The position numbers and the translations under genes were made by a program. From positions 806,001 to 870,000 of the forward strand of contig NC_089394.1 in assembly GCF_003171515.1 (NCBI RefSeq): a stretch of DNA of 64,000 nt, in the 5' to 3' direction. The notes beneath the pieces are model-generated. The model saw only the letters and a program-made list of their open reading frames with translations. It ran no database searches and was not told the origin of the DNA. This DNA is from Pyrenophora tritici-repentis. Taxonomy: Eukaryota; Ascomycota; Dothideomycetes; Pleosporales; Pleosporaceae. Below are positions 1 to 9,000 of this stretch, one piece after another (the first letter of the stretch is position 1; each line of letters begins with the position of its first letter).

Positions 1-2
1 GA

Positions 3-167
3 CACGAAGTGGACCTCCGTCATAGTTGGCGTTTCGTCAGGGGCGAGCAGCAAGGCTGCAGCGATCTCGAAACGGCGATGCTGGTTTCGAACACGGCGCT
101 GGTGTCTTTTTGCGTTACGCCAATTGAGCTCCCGCACGCGGCTCTGCGCGGGAGCCCCTAATTTAAA
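3..167 (-). CDS. Pol of gypsy-1, N-terminal fragment (via -1 frameshift)
   Basis: The -1 frame entered at the slippery site is open for 55 codons to the window edge. It is rich in Arg/Gln at first (a stretch reading NWRNAKRHQRR), followed by AAALLLAPDE. It has no upstream start: the first ATG in frame is only 6-7 codons from the window edge, which argues that translation enters by frameshifting. Protease, RT, RNase H and integrase are expected to follow to the left of the window. No catalytic motif is visible yet, so the identity rests on position and frame. Confidence 0.7.
128..167 (-). promoter_or_regulatory. -1 programmed frameshift signal (gag/pol, gypsy-1)
   Basis: On the minus strand the last gag codons read CAT TTA AAT TAG. 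The heptamer T TTA AAT (167-161) has the canonical X XXY YYZ form. Five nucleotides later (TAGGG, 160-156) begins a perfect 8-bp stem (155-148 pairing with 135-128, GCTCCCGC/GCGGGAGC) with a 12-nt loop. The -1 frame is closed by TGA at 173-171 and is open from 170 to the window end, so the two frames overlap by only 13 nt and the heptamer is in that overlap. Confidence 0.85.
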
Positions 168-2506
168 TGCTCAAGTAGTTCCTCGTCGTTGACGTAGAAG
201 CCATCGTCATCCACTAAGTCGTTGTCGTCCAGCGGCTCCTCAGTATCCTCGTCTCGCTCCTCTTCGTTGGAAGCGTCGAGAGCATTGATGTACAAAGAAG
301 CCAGTGCGGGGATTTGGTGAGAAGGAGTGAAGGGCTTGCCGCGGCAGGGGGCAGTCTCGTGCCTCATCTGATGGTCATCCTTGCCACATTTGAAGCAGAG
401 CTTCAAGTCAGCTAGACGCTTCTTGTCTTTCTCTGACCGCTCGAAGGCCATCTTCTTGTACGTATGCGTGCTGGCGGCGTTGTTGTGACCTGGAGTGTCG
501 GGTGTCCGGAAGGTGACCAACTTTTGGGTACGGCTAGCACCAGCGGTCTTCGTAACGGGAGTTAATTTTCGGCCAGCGTCAATCTGTTGATGTCCCTGGT
601 CGATGTGTTGCGCTCGCAGCAAGAAGGACTGGATGGTCTCATCCTTGTGAGATCCGGCAGTGGTCGCGATAGCTAACCCGGGTCGCATGAACTCGCGAGC
701 GTATCGGATCTGGGTCGCGTTCTTGTGTTTGAGGATTCGCATGCAAGAGGTGAACTTAGACTTCCACTCCATGAACTTCTGTCCAGACTTGTAGCGGAGC
801 GAGCCGTCGGCGATGAGGGTTTCGGCGTCAGCTTCCCGATCATAGGTGAGATACTGGCTGTCGAGAGTCTCTAGGAAATCTAGGAAATGGCGAGCTTTGA
901 CATCTCGGATGTGCTCGTAAGCTTCGCCTTGAATGCGGAACTTGAGGTAGTCAACCGCTTGCCAGTCCTCTGGGTATGTGCGACACTTGGCCACTGCCAT
1001 CTCGCGCCACCGCTCGTAGTCGTCGTCGACCTTGCCCTTGAACGTCTCAAGTTCTGGGAGTTTGTAAGAGAATCCTCCACCGGCGGTAGAGGGCGCGACG
1101 GGCGGCGGTCGCGGTACTGTAGGAGCGGGGGCGTATGGGTTCGATGATGGAGGAGGTAGCGAGGCGTCGCGCACGGGAGTACGGTTATCCCATGGGGTGT
1201 ACCCAGCTCGGCGAGGATCTTGTGAGAGTTGGTCAGCGGTACCATCTACAGGTCGCTGTAGCAAAACGCTTGATTGTACAGGCCGTACTGGGTCGTAAGA
1301 TCGCTCGCGCCGCCAGAGGGTGTACGGCTGATAGTTGGGTTCATGTTGCAGCAGTCGGTCGGTGACCGTTTTTGTCTCACGTCTAGCCTCGGTGAGCTGG
1401 AGGTTGAGCTCATCGTAAGCCTTATCCTTAAGGGCGAGAGCTTCGTTCTTGTTCGCCTCCATGTTAGAGTACTTGACATCATACTGGTTAAGCTCGATAG
1501 AATAGCGATCAGCTTGTCCTTTGAACTTGTCGCAGAGCTCAGCGTTGGCCTTAGCTTGGTCTGCCCACCAGTCGGCGCTGTCAGACTCCTCCTTGAGCTT
1601 CTGTGCCAACTCTGCGTAGTTAGGACCGCTCTCCGGTTCATCGGCTCGGCGGGATAGGTCCTCAACCTTCTGCTTGAGTTCATTGCGTTCGGTGGCGGCA
1701 AGGTCGCGCTCAGCGGCGAGGGCTTTGAAGGCGGGGTCATCGCGAACGTTGGGGAGTTGTTCTGACGCAGCTTTGAGCTTTCCGATGTCCGAGGTGAGGC
1801 GTCGGATCTCTGTCAGCTTCTCCTTGTACAGGTTGCTGCTAACCATGCCAACTTGTAGTTGTTTACTGTTCGAAGTTTCATCAAGGGCTGCTTCAACATT
1901 CGCTAGTCGGTCTCGTAGAGCTTGAGTCTCTCCTTCATTGCGGTCCACAGTCTGCAGATGCCTATTGATGGCGTCAGTGCAGTTGCGTAGGGAGACTAGC
2001 GTAGAGACAATAAATCGCCACCAGAAGTCGGGACGATCCTTCACGTTCTTCTGGAGGTTACTAGAGTTAGTGACAGTGAAGTCGTTGATGTTGTGGGTGA
2101 TGTTGCCATCAGTGCGGATTCGGCCTGTGCTAAGGGAGTAAAAGGCATTGCTGTGCTCGTCAGGTTCGGGATCCTCTTGTAATTCGAACCACTCGGTGTC
2201 AACGGTATAACGGAGGTAAACGTAGTTAGAATCTTTGAGGTATTCGAGCAGGACGTCGTTGATTTCGATGCCGACAATCTCGCGTGTAGCAGTCATGGGC
2301 TCTAGGTCGCCGCTAGCTGATACTGATGGCTGGGATGACGGATGGGCTGCCAGAAGCATGCTCTCTCGGCGGTTGGAGAGGCAAGCTCGTACTGGTACGA
2401 GAGGCGGGCCCATCTGTGATTGAGTAGGATCCTGGGAAGCTTGCCCGAAGGTGGCACCGGTGGCTGAGGTACCTTGGGTATTCTGGGTATTGGCCGGGTT
2501 TGCCAT
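158..2506 (-). CDS. Gag protein of gypsy-1
   Basis: A structural capsid protein of a gypsy retrotransposon, 782 aa. The N-terminal half is low-complexity and Q/N/S-rich, followed by a long charged coiled-coil region (roughly residues 190-380) and a proline-rich linker. A retrotransposon-gag domain follows (roughly residues 480-620, with a YERWREMA segment). A zinc knuckle lies near residues 704-721 (CFKC..H...H....C). The knuckle spacing is CX2CX4HX8C, with an additional His between, rather than the usual CX2CX4HX4C. The C-terminus is strongly acidic. The stop codon at 158-160 is TAG and is preceded directly by a -1 slippery heptamer, so Gag is expected to be the major product and Gag-Pol the minor one. 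No homopolymer break or RIP-type stop is present; the copy looks young. Confidence 0.85.
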   Translation of the reverse strand: MANPANTQNTQGTSATGATFGQASQDPTQSQMGPPLVPVRACLSNRRESMLLAAHPSSQPSVSASGDLEPMTATREIVGIEINDVLLEYLKDSNYVYLRYTVDTEWFELQEDPEPDEHSNAFYSLSTGRIRTDGNITHNINDFTVTNSSNLQKNVKDRPDFWWRFIVSTLVSLRNCTDAINRHLQTVDRNEGETQALRDRLANVEAALDETSNSKQLQVGMVSSNLYKEKLTEIRRLTSDIGKLKAASEQLPNVRDDPAFKALAAERDLAATERNELKQKVEDLSRRADEPESGPNYAELAQKLKEESDSADWWADQAKANAELCDKFKGQADRYSIELNQYDVKYSNMEANKNEALALKDKAYDELNLQLTEARRETKTVTDRLLQHEPNYQPYTLWRRERSYDPVRPVQSSVLLQRPVDGTADQLSQDPRRAGYTPWDNRTPVRDASLPPPSSNPYAPAPTVPRPPPVAPSTAGGGFSYKLPELETFKGKVDDDYERWREMAVAKCRTYPEDWQAVDYLKFRIQGEAYEHIRDVKARHFLDFLETLDSQYLTYDREADAETLIADGSLRYKSGQKFMEWKSKFTSCMRILKHKNATQIRYAREFMRPGLAIATTAGSHKDETIQSFLLRAQHIDQGHQQIDAGRKLTPVTKTAGASRTQKLVTFRTPDTPGHNNAASTHTYKKMAFERSEKDKKRLADLKLCFKCGKDDHQMRHETAPCRGKPFTPSHQIPALASLYINALDASNEEERDEDTEEPLDDNDLVDDDGFYVNDEELLEHLN

Positions 2507-2514
2507 CGCGATGA

Positions 2515-2840
2515 TCTTTTCGTGTGTGTTGCGCAGGGCTGACCGTAGGGTCGCGCTTCTCGAAGCTCGATGCCTTGCCTTCTGCCTACTTGTCCGTTGA
2601 TGTAGGTGGACCTGTCCTTTACCAGCGTTGGTGACAACCCCACGAGCAATACTTGCCTGTTGAGCCTGGTGTCTCTGGTCTTTTCGTGTGTTGCGCAGGG
2701 CTTACCGTAGGGTCGCGCTTCTCGAAGCTCGATGCCTTGCCCTCTGCCTACTTGTCCGTTGATGTAGGTGGACCTGTCCTCTACCAGCGTTGGTGACAAC
2801 CCTCACGAGCAATACTTGCTTGTTGAGCCTGGTGTCTCCA
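2515..2840 (-). repeat. Two-copy tandem repeat in gypsy-1 leader
   Basis: Two direct copies of a unit of about 164 bp start near 2521 and 2685. They differ by a few substitutions and a 2-base indel. The repeat lies just upstream of the gag start at 2506, in the 5' leader. It may hold a packaging or translation element; that role is inference. Confidence 0.8.
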
Positions 2841-3008
2841 CCCGTGGGCTTCTAGCGCAATACTTTGCGATCCTCGTCGTCAAGACCTAACCCGTCGCAG
2901 AACGTCTTGTTCTGCCCGATGTAGCAAGTCGCAGTTGCTCAATCGGCGGCGGCGCTCGGCGCGGACGGTGTTTCTGATAACTGAGCCTGATGCGAAGTAT
3001 CCTAGGTA

Positions 3009-3209
3009 TGTAGGGGTTGACACACAATAGTGTAAAGGCACTAGTACACTGCAATAGTTAGGATGCCTCTAATAAGTGAGATTGTGTGTACAGATCTATA
3101 TACAAGTACGAGGGGAACTTTATTATTCCTCGCACGGGCCAACTGCCAGCGTGGCACGTGATTGTATGGCACGTGATCGCGTGAGGGATCGTAGGTTTGA
3201 TCCATCACA
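3009..3209 (-). repeat. Candidate 5' LTR of gypsy-1
   Basis: On the minus strand this stretch begins TGTGATGGATC and ends either CCCCTACA (at 3009) or TGTGTCA (at 3018), so it has TG..CA ends, and it contains AT-rich TATA-like stretches as an LTR promoter would. It lies between the degraded integrase of the host element and the gag leader. Only one copy is in the window, so the exact ends are inferred. I found no convincing tRNA primer-binding site next to it. Confidence 0.45.
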
Positions 3210-4983
3210 CGCGTAGTTTAGTAACGATTAATTTAGCCTTCTTTTAGTCAGATTTCTTATATGCGTTGTATCTCCGTCGATTAGTACCTATAGAGATCTC
3301 TAGCTGTAGAGGGTTAATATTATAACTATACTAAAGGAAAAACGGAGATACTTTCGTCGTTATTGTATCCCTTCCTTTAATCGCGATCTGCGCCAACGGG
3401 CACAGAGGTGCCTAATTATCTTAAGCCTAATTAACGAAGGCCTTTATGTATGTCTCCTAAGTGCTGTTTATCCTTTCCGTAGCTCTGTTAGTTTAAGGGT
3501 AAAAAGCTGTAGATATCTGCTAATTAATCTTAAGAATCTCGCAAAGCCTTCGCTAGAATACGCTAACGAACTAAGTGCCCTAATCTAATATAATCGCATC
3601 TAGAATCTAGTGATATGCGACTACATATGTAATAAACGCTTAAACAACTGTTTCGGTCTTAGTGTTAGCTAGTAGTATAAACACTACGTCCTTACTTAGG
3701 CGATTAGTAACAGCTATTAGGCTCTTTTTACTATCGCTTTCTAGTAACCTGTCGATAAAGTCAATTAAAATCTCTTTCTAGATTTGCTCTAGTACTAGCA
3801 AAGGTTTTAGTAGGCCTTATAAGCTATCTCTCTATAGTTTCGTTTGTCTACACGTGTCGCAGTTCCGTATGTATCGTTGGATATCGTTAGACATCCCTAG
3901 CTAGAAGAAGTCTCTTGCAACTATCTTGTACGTGATCTCTATACTAGGATGCTCTATTGCTATAGAATTATAAATCCGCTTAATAATAGAAGTTCGCAGG
4001 GGTTTGTAGTTAAGTACCTATTTCTAGTTTTAGAAATAAAGTATCTAGTCCTTAATTTTGCACTTTGCAATCAAACATTTAATCGAGAGAGTAGTAGGAA
4101 ATCTCCTTTATTAGCTCTCTACTGCTTCGCGTGCTTCCTAATATACTAGATCCTTTTCTACTAACTAAATCTAGAGGTTCTTAATGTCGTGTTGGCGCGG
4201 TGCATCTTCCTAGTTATTCCCTTAAGTTGCGGCAGGTAGGGCGCGGATTCTCGCGGACATCGCTATAGTGCCTGTTGCTTTGTCCGCTTCCTCGTAATAT
4301 AACGTGGTGGGCTTTAGGACTTGTATAAGCCTTCCTCGCAATTAGTTATTGTTAGCGTCTGCAGGCAGGTCCTGCTCTCGTCGGGATAGTGCATCTACTT
4401 AGATATTCTGCTTGCCTAGTCTGTAGAGAATCTCTATGTTGTATCTACCTAGGATAAGCGACTATCGGACCTGTCTCTCGTTTAACATTCGTGGCTTTAT
4501 AAAGTACTCTAAGTTCTTGTGATCCGTAACTACCTTGAACTTCTCGACTAACCGAAGTTTAGCGTCTTATTCTTCTAGTCCTCAAATAACTATAAGTAGC
4601 TCTTTATCGTGGATCTCGTAGTTGCATTTAGCAAGCGTGTTCTTTCTTAAGAAGTAAGCGCAGGGGCGCAGTATTCCGTTTTTATCGTATTAAGATAATA
4701 CTCTAGCGGTGACATAACTAGACGAGTTACACTCTATAACTGTATTACGATCTGCTTAGAACTAAGCTAACACTAGTTCTAAGATAAAGGCTTCCTTTAG
4801 CGTATTAAAGGCCTTCTGCTCTTTCGCGGTCTATCTAAAAGTAATATTACCCGTGAGTCTTATAAGAGGGGTAGCAATCTAGCTAAAGTTTTAGATAAAT
4901 CGTCTGTAGAAGTTAGCGAATCTAAGGAAACTTCGTACTCCCTTAACAGTTCTTAGTGCTTCCTAGTCCTTAATAGCCTTAAC
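3210..4983 (-). pseudogene. Degraded gypsy pol: RT C-terminus, RNase H, integrase
   Basis: Reading the minus strand from 4983 downward gives recognisable gypsy pol in one frame with many stops: VRSFLRFANFYRRFI (RT thumb, about 4900), HDKELLIVI and TDHKNLEYF (RNase H, about 4600-4520), LSRREQDL (about 4380), then the integrase zinc-finger part NCDTCR (about 3860). Further integrase-like sequence continues to 3210, where gypsy-1 interrupts it. The RNase H catalytic Asp of the usual ETDAS motif appears as ECNSS. Trp and Gln positions are frequently TAG/TAA, and TpA is abundant, as expected after RIP. It cannot encode a working enzyme. Confidence 0.8.
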
Positions 4984-5175
4984 TGTCGGATCGTGAGTAT
5001 CGGTAGAGACGTCGGCTGCTGGACACTTCGGCCCGACTTCGGCCCACCTTGCGCAGAGCTTAGGTATACCTTCGTAGCAGCTGTGTTCGTAATAAATCAA
5101 TTAGAACCACCGAACAGAATGCATTCCTAGTTATCGTTATTTCCCTTTACGCACTTAGTGCAAAGCCAACCAACA
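4984..5175 (+). repeat. 5' LTR of copia-1
   Basis: 192 bp, begins TGTCGGATCG, ends CCAACA, identical to 10906-11097 by eye over its full length. Preceded by TSD ttaac at 4979-4983. Confidence 0.95.
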
Positions 5176-5362
5176 CTGATCAGTGATTGCTTGAGGCGAT
5201 CACAGACAGCAAGGAAGAAGAGACAGACCGCATCTTTGACAGCCTCCCTAACGCACGACGTTATACTCCTGAGAGAAGATTCTGTGCTAAGAACAGAGCG
5301 AGGCAGAGATAACGCATAGCGATCAAAACCTCCCTCTAAGCTGCTAATCCAGGCCGAAGCTC

Positions 5363-5525
5363 GATTACAGCGCGTCAGCAACGCACAAAGACACACTGTT
5401 GAAATCCCGACGCGAGAAGTCTTGGGACGACTACAGCACGTCAGCAGCGCAGAGCGACAGACTATTGATATCCCGACGCGAGAAGTCTCGGGACGACTAT
5501 AGTGCGTCAGCAACGCGTAGCGATT
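5363..5525 (+). repeat. About 68-bp tandem repeat in copia-1 leader
   Basis: The untranslated leader carries about 2.4 copies of a 67-68 bp unit around the sequence ATCCCGACGCGAGAAGTC (copies at about 5403 and 5471, a partial one before). In the second copy TCCCGA and TCGGGA form a 6-bp hairpin. A dimerisation or packaging role is conceivable but is not shown. Confidence 0.7.
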
Positions 5526-5629
5526 CCGTACGAGCGTCCCCGGACGATCCTATCACGTACAACCACAAGCGCTGGAACCGACCAACCAGCTAGACAAGAC
5601 AAGGCAACGCGTCAATATACACCGGCACG

Positions 5630-6058
5630 ATGGCAGGCAGCCAGAGCAACTCTGGCGATACAGACGCTGATGTTCAAGAGCAACTACTCAACTATCCATC
5701 CGAACGCAATACAAGCAAGCGCGCAGAAACTATATCCCCAGGAGCGAAGTTTACTGCTGAACACCTTATGCGACACTGTCCATACACAGTCACGTTTGAC
5801 TATATCAACCCATCTCTCTGGGGTGTACCCGCACCAGAGGATGCAGACGAGACGCACGCAACAACCTGGGTCGCGAAGGCTATCCACGACTACCATGTAG
5901 GAATGGAATGGGATGAGAGACTATACTTCGACTACCAATGGGACTTTGAAGGATGGACACGAGAGCTATTCCAGAAGGTTGAGCGCACTACGCTAAGATC
6001 TCTGAAGACTGTGCTCCGGTATAGGGAGTCTATACAGGCAAATTTCGGGCTAGAGTAG
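5630..6058 (+). CDS. copia-1 ORF1 (N-terminal Gag segment)
   Basis: 142 codons from an ATG in good context (cacgATGG) to TAG at 6056-6058. No catalytic domain is visible; the product is mostly polar with an aromatic-rich stretch (FDYQWDFEGW). It is followed in the -1 frame by the long gag-pol frame, and a canonical slippery heptamer lies 10 nt before its stop codon, so it is best read as the first part of a Gag or Gag-Pol protein. The alternative, that it and the next frame were one ORF broken by a one-base indel in this copy, is less likely because the small overlap contains the heptamer. Confidence 0.65.
   Translation: MAGSQSNSGDTDADVQEQLLNYPSERNTSKRAETISPGAKFTAEHLMRHCPYTVTFDYINPSLWGVPAPEDADETHATTWVAKAIHDYHVGMEWDERLYFDYQWDFEGWTRELFQKVERTTLRSLKTVLRYRESIQANFGLE
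6040..6046 (+). promoter_or_regulatory. Candidate -1 frameshift heptamer A AAT TTC (copia-1)
   Basis: In the ORF1 frame the codons are GCA AAT TTC, giving A AAU UUC, a canonical -1 slippery heptamer. The downstream (-1) frame is closed by TAG at 6022-6024 and ORF1 closes at 6056-6058, so the frames overlap for 34 nt and the heptamer lies in this overlap. Only a weak hairpin (GCTA..TAGC) is visible just downstream; no strong pseudoknot was seen. Confidence 0.6.
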
Positions 6059-9000
6059 CTGATTCCCTCTTCAACTTACTAGGAGGAGAAAACGCTCCCG
6101 AATGGGACCCTGCAGAGTTCAAGGCCGAGAAGTTTGACGAACGTTCTGAGGCGTACCAGCGTCAGCAGAACGCACATCTAGCAGCCCCTATAGATAGACA
6201 AGCGCAGCAGCCACTGCAACAGACGCAGCCACTGGAACCGCTACAGCCGCAGCCACAACGTCCGTCACAGGGCGAGCAGTATAGAGTGAGACAAGGCGTT
6301 CGAAGCCACCCGCAATATCAAGAGCTACAACAACCGCCCTACGCGATCAATGCCTATGCAGGACCACAGCCTCGACAAACGGAGCAGGCTATGCAACCAC
6401 AACAATGGTACCCGCAGACACAGACACGACCCCCAGCGACCGCATACCGCGAGGTGACACCTTTCCCTCAGCAACCTACAAACCGAGTACCTGACAGACC
6501 CCTTGGCCTACCACATGACCCGTACAAGACGCTACCGCCGCGATGGTCTCGCAACGATCGGCTCGAAGCCAATACGATCACGCAGTTCTCTAAGCTATGG
6601 GACAATAGCAACAAGTATACAGGGAATGCGTACGATCTCCTAGACGATAAGATTAAGATCTTCTTCAGCATCTGCTGGCAGGTAGATATCCAGGAGGAGC
6701 AGTTTCACGCAGTGTTTCCCCGTATCCTTACCGGGCGTGCAGAGACGTTCTACATACAGGTTGTAGAGAGAGATGATAGCTTTGCTGATGCGTACATGGC
6801 AATCAAAAACCACTTCGACCATGACGTCCATCACCAGCACTACTACACAGACTGGACGACTACAACCTTCGCTCGCACCCGCGCAGAGAACCCTGATAAG
6901 GGACTACACGAGGTTCTGCAGATCCTGCTTGACAAGCTGCAGCTATGCCAGCGTGCCCTTGGCAAGAACTTTGAGGGTGAGGATGCCCTCCGCACTACGG
7001 TCATCAATGCCTGCCGAGGAGTACCAGAACTTGAGATGGCACTGTTCAAGCCAGCCACAATCTGTGAAGGACTCTTCTCAGATCTACGATCCGCAGTGGA
7101 AACACACCTAGCACGGCAACACACCGCCCAGTTGGTCACAGAAGATCAATACTACCTAGACCGCCGATACAACGGCAATGGAAGGATCCGAGGTGGATCT
7201 CGAGGTGGAGGAGGATTCAGAGGCGGATCCAGAGGAGCATACCGAGGAGGCGAGCAGCGCGACGACAACGGACGAGGATTCAAGCCACGTTGGAGGAAGA
7301 AATGCTTTGTTTGCCGGAAGGAAGGATGCTGGTCTACCAACCACACAGATAAAGAGCGCAAAGATGCCCGTGCGCAGTTCTTCTCTACGCTATACTTTAC
7401 AGGTGCACAGCCCCCTGAGGACTTCTCCGTACATCTTGCAGAATACGAAGGGATCGAGCACACCAGCCAGTACAATCAGAGAGGCTGGAGAGAGGAGGAA
7501 GACTGCGAGGATGACGAGGATGACGACGTCGCGGAAGCACATTCTGAACACCAGTTCTTCAAGGAGCAATGCCTTGCAGACCAGGCGTTCTTGCATCATA
7601 TCTCGGGCGACGACATATACAGCCGAGACGCGCCGTCAGCACCAGCATCGCAGTTCCTGCTTGAGGACCGCTACACACGATCTGTGTACCAAGGAATCCT
7701 ACCAGATACAGGCGCTGCAAACGTATCCACGGTCGGCAAGGAGCAATACCTCGCACTTACGAGAGAAGATCCGACGGTTAAGTTAGACACATCTACAGCA
7801 GGGAAAGCGTCTATTAAATTCGGAAAAGGCGAGGCTACAGCGTCGATTGGCACCGTGCAGGTCTCTACGGAGATCGGAAAAATCAACTTCGAAGTGCTCG
7901 AGGCGCCTACGCCGTTCTTGCTATGCCTTGCAGACATGGACCGCTTAAAGGTATACTTCAACAATACGACAGACGAGCTGGTTCAGGATGACGTACACAT
8001 CCCGGTGATTCGCAAATGGGGACATCCTTGGTTCCATCTAAACAAGAGAGAGAGAGCAACTATGTTCCTAACGGAGACAGAATTGCGACGGCTCCATCGA
8101 CGGTTTGGACACCCAGCTGTTACGCGACTAGTCAAACTCTTAAAGGATGCTGGCCATAACGACTTCGAAGAAAGAACCCTAGAAGAAGTCACTAAGTTCT
8201 GCCACCACTGCCAGCTCCACAGCTCCGCGCCGCGCCGATTCAAATTCACTCTTAAGGATGATCACCACTTCAACTATGAGATCCTGGTGGACGTAATGTA
8301 CCTAAGCAACAAACCTGTACTGCATGTGGTCGATTCCTCAACAGCGTTTCAAGGCGCGAGGTTCCTCAGCGCTATCTCAGCTAAAGAAACATGGCAAGCA
8401 CTGCGGATACTATGGATCGACACCTACCAGGGACCACCCGACATCATCACGCATGATGCAGGTACTAACTTCGCGAGCGCAGAGTTCCGCGCAGAAGCAA
8501 AGATCATGGGAGTCACATGCAAGCAAGTACCTACGGAGGCGCACTGGTCTATCGGCAAAACTGAGAGGTACCATGCCCCTCTACGCCGGGCATGGGACAT
8601 ACTCCATGCAGAACTCACTGACACTATGTCCGACGACGCGATTCTCCAGATGGCTGTGAAGGCTGTTAACGATACTGCTGGCCCTGATGGACTAGTCCCG
8701 ACGTTACTAGTCTTTGGAGCGTACCCACGAATGACTGCAGAGTCACCGCCATCACCATCAATGGTCAAACGCAGCGAGGCTATTCAAAAGGCGACGAAAG
8801 CCCTGCGCAAGCTCACTGCAGAGCGCCAAGTTGCAGACGCCTTGAACACCCGCAATGGACCAGCCACTGCAGACATGCTCGCGCTCCCACTCCAGAGCGA
8901 AGTCTTAGTATGGAGAGAGAGTGATGGCTGGAATGGCCCGTACAAGATCGCCAGTACAGATGGCCACAACATCACTGTCGACATGGTTAATGGTCCAGCG

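Larger units (their letters stand above)
1..3209 (-). mobile_element. Ty3/gypsy-like LTR retrotransposon (gypsy-1), 5' part
   Basis: This is the 5' half of a gypsy-type element read on the minus strand: candidate 5' LTR (about 3009-3209), a repeat-containing leader, an intact 782-codon gag, and the first 55 codons of pol before the window edge. The gag frame has no stops and shows no RIP, unlike the flanking degraded element. It interrupts the integrase region of that older minus-strand gypsy element at 3210. The 3' end and the matching LTR lie outside the window, so the TSD cannot be checked; the base block cgcgt beside the 5' LTR should recur there. Confidence 0.75.

Noticed and set aside
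3018..3209. LTR ending at 3018 versus 3009
   Set aside because: Both give TG..CA ends; with a single copy and no clear primer-binding site the choice cannot be settled, so the longer version is reported with low confidence.
6286..6300. Start of the copia-1 long ORF at 6286
   Set aside because: The codon is GTG, not a normal fungal start; the frame is open back to 6025 and contains a slippery site at 6040.
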